Shown here: piece by piece, positions 59,949 to 64,000 of the stretch
Numbering within the stretch: the stretch's first letter is position 1
Layout of the letters: each line of letters begins with the position of its first letter
Source of the DNA: Ilyomonas sp965219515
Lineage (GTDB): Bacteria; Bacteroidota; Bacteroidia; Chitinophagales; Chitinophagaceae
Length of the DNA stretch: 64,000 nt
Reading direction: 5' to 3'
Assembly: GCA_965219515.1 (NCBI GenBank)
Contig: OZ244776.1
Coordinates: forward strand, 3,968,001 to 4,032,000
Program-made: the position numbers and the translations under genes
Notes under the pieces: model-generated
The model's input: the letters and a program-made list of their open reading frames with translations, nothing else
The model's database searches: none
Told to the model about the DNA's origin: nothing

Positions 59949-60545
59949 ATGAATTATCTCGCACATGCTTTTTTATCGTTTGGTGAGCCGCAGATACTAA
60001 CAGGCAACATGATAAGCGATTTTGTAAAAGGCAAACAGAAATTTAATTACGATAAGGGCATTCAAAACGGCATTACGTTGCATCGTTTCATAGATTCGTT
60101 TACCGATATTCATGCAGCTACCCGCCATGCAAAGCAATACTTTAAACCCGCGGTGGGCTTATATGCCGGCGCTTTTACAGATATTGCGTATGATCATTTT
60201 CTGGCGATGGATGAAGCGCAGCATACACAGCAAGAGTTGCTGAAATTTACAGATAAAACATACAATACCTTAGATGCGTTTACCGGTATCATGCCCGAAA
60301 AATTTGCGCGCATGTTTCCCTATATGAAATCGCAAAACTGGCTCTACAATTACAAAACCATCAAAGGCATTGAAAACAGTTTTGGAGGTTTGGTTCGCCG
60401 GGCTGTTTATCTTAATAACAGCGAAGCGGCTTTTGATGCCTTTATTAAACATTATAACGAATTGAAAGAATGCTATCAGGTATTTTTTCCGGAGTTAAAG
60501 AAATATGCACAAGAACAATTTTTTTTGCTGACAGCTGATTACTGA
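59949..60545 (+). CDS. ACP phosphodiesterase-like protein (AcpH/DUF479)
   Basis: A 198-residue HD-like phosphodiesterase of the AcpH family, which removes phosphopantetheine from acyl carrier protein. Family motifs are MNYLAHAFLSFGEPQILTGNMISDFVKG, HRFIDSFTDIHAATRHAKQYF and GAFTDIAYDHFLAM, with the conserved H and D residues presumed to bind metal. The C-terminus (FFLLTADY) is encoded by the start of an AGCT-type dispersed repeat, so the last residues may be a recent extension. asnB begins 31 bases later and may be co-transcribed. Confidence 0.92.
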   Translation: MNYLAHAFLSFGEPQILTGNMISDFVKGKQKFNYDKGIQNGITLHRFIDSFTDIHAATRHAKQYFKPAVGLYAGAFTDIAYDHFLAMDEAQHTQQELLKFTDKTYNTLDAFTGIMPEKFARMFPYMKSQNWLYNYKTIKGIENSFGGLVRRAVYLNNSEAAFDAFIKHYNELKECYQVFFPELKKYAQEQFFLLTADY

Positions 60546-60557
60546 TAGCTGACAGCT
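60528..60557. repeat. AGCTATCAGCTGTCAGC-type repeat, copy 4
   Basis: The sequence gctgacagctgattactgat followed by agctgacagct starts inside the last codons of the ACP phosphodiesterase gene and supplies its stop codon. Confidence 0.6.
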
Positions 60558-60576
60558 ACTTCCTTACCTTTACGTC

Positions 60577-62439
60577 ATGTGCGGCATTGCGGGTATCATT
60601 TCGCCTCATTCATCTTTTATATGCCGGCATCGGTTGCAGCCAATGGCAGATGCGCTCACGCATCGCGGGCCTGATGGCGAAGACTTTTGGGTGAATGAAC
60701 AACAGACCGTTGGCTTTGCACACAGGAGACTTTGTATTCTTGATTTATCTGCTAACGCAAATCAGCCGTTTCATTACTTGCATTATACCATCATTTTCAA
60801 TGGTGAAATTTATAATTATATCGAATTAAAACAAGAGCTTGCAAAACGTGGCTATCAGTTTACAACAACGTCTGATACCGAAGTTATTCCTGCGGCTTAC
60901 GATTATTGGGGCGACGAATGCCTGCAGCATTTCGATGGCATGTTTGCGTTTGCTTTGTATGATGATAAACAACAAACGCTGTTGATAGCCCGCGACCGTT
61001 TTGGCGAAAAACCGTTGTATTACTATCCGGTTTATGCAGAGCGCGGCAGGTTTCAGCAACTGCTGTTTGCCAGCGAAATAAAAGCCTTGTTTGCAGCGGG
61101 TGTTCCTAAAAATCTGAATGGCACCATGATGCTCAATTATCTTACTGTTGGTTATGTGCAAAACCCCATAAAAAAGACTGCCACGTTTTACAATAATATT
61201 TTATCGCTGCCGCCGTCGCATTGCTTAACCATCATTCCATCGGCCGGAAAAATAAAAATGCGTAAGTGGTATAAGCCGATTTTATCAACCATAAACATCG
61301 GTGAAGAGGAAGCCGTTGAACGCTTTGCCGGTTTGTTTTCTTCATCGGTAAAAAAGCGTTTGCGCAGCGATGTTGCCATTGGCACAAGTCTAAGCGGCGG
61401 GCTGGATAGCAGCAGTATTGTAGCTGCGGTTCATCAGCTAACAACAACATCGCAGCAATGGAAAAACGTAGCTTTCACGGCAGGTTTTCCGGGCTTTGAA
61501 AAAGATGAAACAAAGTATAGTAACGAAGTTGCTTCTGCGCTGCGCATCAAACAATATATCATTCAACCAACGGCAGATGACTGGGTAAACAACTGGCAGA
61601 AACTGATGTATTATCAGGACGAACCGGTGCAAAGCGGCAGCGTGCTTACGCAATATCTGGTTTATGGTCTTGCAAAAGAAAATGGCATCACGGTATTGCT
61701 CGACGGGCAGGGTGCCGATGAAATGTTGGGCGGCTATAAAAAGTATGTGCACTGGTATCTGCAACAATTGCTGTTGCAAGACTTTTCTTTATTTCGGAAA
61801 GAAAAAAAACTGTTGCGGCAAAACCAGTTTATAGAACAATGGAACTGGAAAAATTATATAGCGGCTTATTATCCTGATAAAGTGGCGAAACGCTTACAAC
61901 ATCTGGCTTTTTTGCAGGTAAAAAAGCACCCGGATATAAATGCAGAATTTATGTTGCGCTACGCCAATAAAGACACGCTGCAAAAGCCTGTTATAAAGCA
62001 ACTGGATGATATTTTGCATTACAATACTTTTACCTTCGGGCTGGAAGAACTGCTGCGCTATGCCGACCGGAATTCGATGGCGCATTCGCGCGAAATCCGT
62101 CTGCCGTTTTTGCAGCACGAGCTTGTAGAATTCTTTTTTTCTTTACCGGCGGCAATGAAAGTAAAAGATGGTTTTACCAAATGGATATTGCGAAAAAGTG
62201 TGAATCATCTGCTGCCCCAAAATATTGTTTGGCGAAAAGATAAAACTGGTTACGAACCGCCTCAAAAGCAATGGATGCAGAGCAAAACGGTTGTGGAAAT
62301 GATTATGGAAAGCCGAAAAAAACTGGTAGAAAAAGATGTACTTGATAAAGGACTTCTATCTAAAAAAATTAACGTAAAAGGCGCGCATGAAAAAGATAGT
62401 TTTGATTTTCGGTATCTGAGCGCAGCAGCAATTTTATAA
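60577..62439 (+). CDS. asnB: Asparagine synthase (glutamine-hydrolysing)
   Basis: Makes asparagine from aspartate, ATP and glutamine. The 620-residue protein begins MCGIAGIISP, giving the class II glutaminase nucleophile Cys2. The glutaminase part has LTHRGPDGEDFW, IIFNGEIYNYIELKQEL and TSDTEV, and the synthetase part the PP-loop SLSGGLDSSSIVAA, DGQGADEMLGGY and the C-terminal RNSMAHSREIRLPFL. The sequence is close to the exopolysaccharide-associated subtype asnB, so it could also act in another ATP-dependent amidation. Neighbours (ACP phosphodiesterase, PLP enzyme) do not decide. Confidence 0.94.
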   Translation: MCGIAGIISPHSSFICRHRLQPMADALTHRGPDGEDFWVNEQQTVGFAHRRLCILDLSANANQPFHYLHYTIIFNGEIYNYIELKQELAKRGYQFTTTSDTEVIPAAYDYWGDECLQHFDGMFAFALYDDKQQTLLIARDRFGEKPLYYYPVYAERGRFQQLLFASEIKALFAAGVPKNLNGTMMLNYLTVGYVQNPIKKTATFYNNILSLPPSHCLTIIPSAGKIKMRKWYKPILSTINIGEEEAVERFAGLFSSSVKKRLRSDVAIGTSLSGGLDSSSIVAAVHQLTTTSQQWKNVAFTAGFPGFEKDETKYSNEVASALRIKQYIIQPTADDWVNNWQKLMYYQDEPVQSGSVLTQYLVYGLAKENGITVLLDGQGADEMLGGYKKYVHWYLQQLLLQDFSLFRKEKKLLRQNQFIEQWNWKNYIAAYYPDKVAKRLQHLAFLQVKKHPDINAEFMLRYANKDTLQKPVIKQLDDILHYNTFTFGLEELLRYADRNSMAHSREIRLPFLQHELVEFFFSLPAAMKVKDGFTKWILRKSVNHLLPQNIVWRKDKTGYEPPQKQWMQSKTVVEMIMESRKKLVEKDVLDKGLLSKKINVKGAHEKDSFDFRYLSAAAIL

Positions 62440-62445
62440 TGACGG

Positions 62446-62586
62446 CTGTGCGAGAAGTCTCCGGACGTCGCACCTGTTATGTTCTTCAAAGTCTGCGACT
62501 TTATTAATATAAGAAGTGACATTTTTCCGAGTCAGAGACTCAGAAGAACATAGCACATACGAAGTCCGGAGACTTCGTACAGCAGT
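62446..62586. repeat. 'GAAGTC' hairpin repeat, copy 2
   Basis: A longer relative of the element at 8399-8499, placed between asnB and the next gene. It has an imperfect hairpin at the left end (tgcgagaagtctccggacgtcgca), aaagtctgcgacttt (62488-62502), gagtc-aga-gactc (62529-62541), and tacgaagtccggagacttcg at the right end. The terminal sequences ctgtgcgagaagtc and gacttcgtacag match those of copy 1. Confidence 0.82.
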
Positions 62587-62621
62587 AAACAAACTCAATT
62601 AACAAGTAACATCAACAAACA

Positions 62622-63773
62622 ATGAATAAAACGATTGGCTTAGGAACAAAAATGATTCATGCCGGTGCAGAACCCGATCCGTCAACCGGTGCCATTATGA
62701 CGCCCATTTACCAGACTTCAACGTATGTGCAGGAAGCGCCGGGCGTAAACAAAGGCTACGAATATGCACGCTCGCAAAACCCAACCCGCTTTGCTTTGGA
62801 ACGTGCGGTGGCAGCAATAGAAAATGCCAAACACGGACTGGCATTCAGCAGCGGCGTAGCGGCAACCGACGCGATAATAAAATTATTGCAACCCGGCGAT
62901 GAAGTGATTGCCGGCAGTGATATGTATGGCGGCACGTACCGGTTGTTTACCAAAGTGTTTGCAAAGTTTGGAATCAAATTTCATTATGTAAATATGCACG
63001 ATGCAAACAACATCAAACCTTATATTAATGAGCATACAAAACTCATCTGGACAGAAACACCTACCAATCCGCTGATGAACATCACCGACATTGAAGCCGT
63101 TGCCAGCATTGCAAAACAGCACAACATATTGGTTTGTGTTGACAATACCTTCGCTTCGCCATATCTGCAAAACCCGCTGGATTTGGGTGCTGATATTGTG
63201 CTTCATTCAGCCACAAAATATCTCGGCGGGCACAGCGATGTAATTCAGGGTTGCCTGGCTATGAATGATGATAAACTGATTGCTGATTTATATTTTATAC
63301 AAAAAAGCTGCGGTGCTGTTCCCGGTCCGCAGGATTGTTTCCTGGTATTGCGTGGCATTAAAACCTTGCATGTGCGTATGCAGCGGCACTGCGAAAACGG
63401 GGAAAAAATTGCGCATTATTTACGCAACCACGATAAGGTTGAAACAGTGTATTGGTGCGGCTTTGAAGATCATCCCGGCTATGCCGTTGCCAAAAAGCAA
63501 ATGCGCGGTTTTGGCGGCATGATGAGCTTTGCTTTAAAAGACAACAGTTTGGAAGCTACCATGAAAGTATTGACATCAACAAAGCTGTTTGCCTTGGCGG
63601 AAAGCTTAGGCGGCGTGGAATCGTTAATTAATCATCCGGCTTCCATGACACATGCTTCGATACCAAGAGAAGAACGGTTAAAAAATGGGTTGACAGATTC
63701 ATTAATCCGCTTAAGCGTTGGCATTGAAGATGCGGAGGATTTAATAGATGATTTGAAGGTAGCGATTGGATAA
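62622..63773 (+). CDS. PLP-dependent trans-sulfuration enzyme (cystathionine gamma-synthase type)
   Basis: A 383-residue Cys/Met metabolism PLP enzyme. Family segments are TPIYQTSTYVQEAPG, YEYARSQNPTRFALERAVAA, YGGTYRLFTKVF, the PLP-binding lysine in HSATKYLGGHSDV, and the end GGVESLINHPASMTHASIP. Cystathionine gamma-synthase is the most likely role in methionine synthesis, but cystathionine gamma-lyase and homocysteine-forming enzymes share these motifs, so specificity is open. A Crp/Fnr regulator follows after 48 bases. Confidence 0.9.
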   Translation: MNKTIGLGTKMIHAGAEPDPSTGAIMTPIYQTSTYVQEAPGVNKGYEYARSQNPTRFALERAVAAIENAKHGLAFSSGVAATDAIIKLLQPGDEVIAGSDMYGGTYRLFTKVFAKFGIKFHYVNMHDANNIKPYINEHTKLIWTETPTNPLMNITDIEAVASIAKQHNILVCVDNTFASPYLQNPLDLGADIVLHSATKYLGGHSDVIQGCLAMNDDKLIADLYFIQKSCGAVPGPQDCFLVLRGIKTLHVRMQRHCENGEKIAHYLRNHDKVETVYWCGFEDHPGYAVAKKQMRGFGGMMSFALKDNSLEATMKVLTSTKLFALAESLGGVESLINHPASMTHASIPREERLKNGLTDSLIRLSVGIEDAEDLIDDLKVAIG

Positions 63774-63821
63774 ACTGAATTGATTGTTTGCCCAACTTAA
63801 CACTAGTAAAGCAACTTGTTA

Positions 63822-64000
63822 ATGACACCCGATCTTCTTCTCAGCAATATTGCCAAACATATTACTCTTATTGAAGAAGAACCACACTATGTTACTTCTT
63901 TATTTACGTATAAAGAAGTGGCTAAAAAGAATTTGGTTTTACAAGAAGGGCAGGTTTGCCAGTACATCAGTTATGTTCAATCAGGTGCTTTAAGGGCTTA
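63822..64000 (+). CDS. Crp/Fnr-family transcriptional regulator, cut by window edge
   Basis: The first 59 residues of a Crp/Fnr-type regulator. The sequence MTPDLLLSNIAKHITLIEEE and then KNLVLQEGQVCQYISYVQSG is the usual start of Bacteroidota Crp/Fnr proteins, with the cyclic-nucleotide-binding-like domain beginning at the strand LVLQEG. The helix-turn-helix lies outside the window. The start codon at 63822 is the first Met of the frame. Confidence 0.85.
   Translation, partial: MTPDLLLSNIAKHITLIEEEPHYVTSLFTYKEVAKKNLVLQEGQVCQYISYVQSGALRA

Noticed and set aside
62440..62621. SAM riboswitch upstream of the trans-sulfuration gene
   Set aside because: The region is filled by the GAAGTC hairpin repeat; the hairpins do not fit the SAM-I four-helix pattern.
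1..64000. tRNA, rRNA or CRISPR array
   Set aside because: No cloverleaf, rRNA motif, or regularly spaced direct repeats were recognised on either strand.

Overview
The window looks like a chromosomal segment of a Bacteroidota bacterium, most likely family Chitinophagaceae. Supporting signs are ~800-residue MacB/FtsX-type permeases in tandem, a type IX secretion C-terminal domain, Bacteroidota-type TAnnTTTG promoter elements, few Shine-Dalgarno sequences, the Bacteroidota form of RNA polymerase omega next to bamD, an HU-CCDC81-like protein, and an odhB with two lipoyl domains. I saw no rRNA or tRNA gene, no CRISPR array, and no intact insertion sequence or prophage.

Layout. 1-3.4 kb: a truncated sulfatase, aroQ, an acidic disordered protein and a Uma2-family pseudogene. 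3.5-13.4 kb: four tandem paralogous ABC permeases without an ATPase. 13.9-17.3 kb: a DUF4097 repeat protein, a methyltransferase, a KTSC protein and a shorter MacB-like permease. 17.7-26.8 kb: pyrH, an oxidoreductase remnant, a GH1-like hydrolase, rpsL-rpsG, ilvE, rdgB, a phosphosulfolactate synthase homologue, aroE and an RsmB-like methyltransferase. 26.9-33.6 kb: odhB and sucA (2-oxoglutarate dehydrogenase) with a decayed MNT-HEPN toxin-antitoxin pair between them, then rpsT and queA. 33.8-39 kb: GH125, SGNH hydrolase, Hsp20, bacilliredoxin and rarA. 39-47.4 kb: a LytTR response regulator with a TPR histidine kinase, then a row of exported proteins. 47.8-58 kb: a DUF6934 gene with an unannotated 53-residue partner, an HU-CCDC81-like protein, the ATP-grasp/alpha-E/transglutaminase operon, a decayed DUF4258/DUF2283 pair immediately behind aspS, lolA, bamD and rpoZ. 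58.1-64 kb: a deoxyhypusine-synthase-like gene, an ACP phosphodiesterase, asnB, a PLP trans-sulfuration enzyme and a truncated Crp/Fnr regulator.

Most genes are conserved housekeeping functions. The unusual content is of two kinds. First, small toxin-antitoxin-like or mobile-associated modules sit between core genes, most of them broken by one or two point lesions (Uma2, MNT-HEPN, DUF4258/DUF2283), and one possibly intact (DUF6934 plus the 53-residue ORF). Second, several families of short dispersed inverted repeats fill the intergenic spaces, and in two places run into coding sequence (aspS internally, the ACP phosphodiesterase C-terminus). I found no large, clearly new multigene system. The best candidates for something undescribed are the DUF6934 pair, the orphan permease array, and the repeat families.
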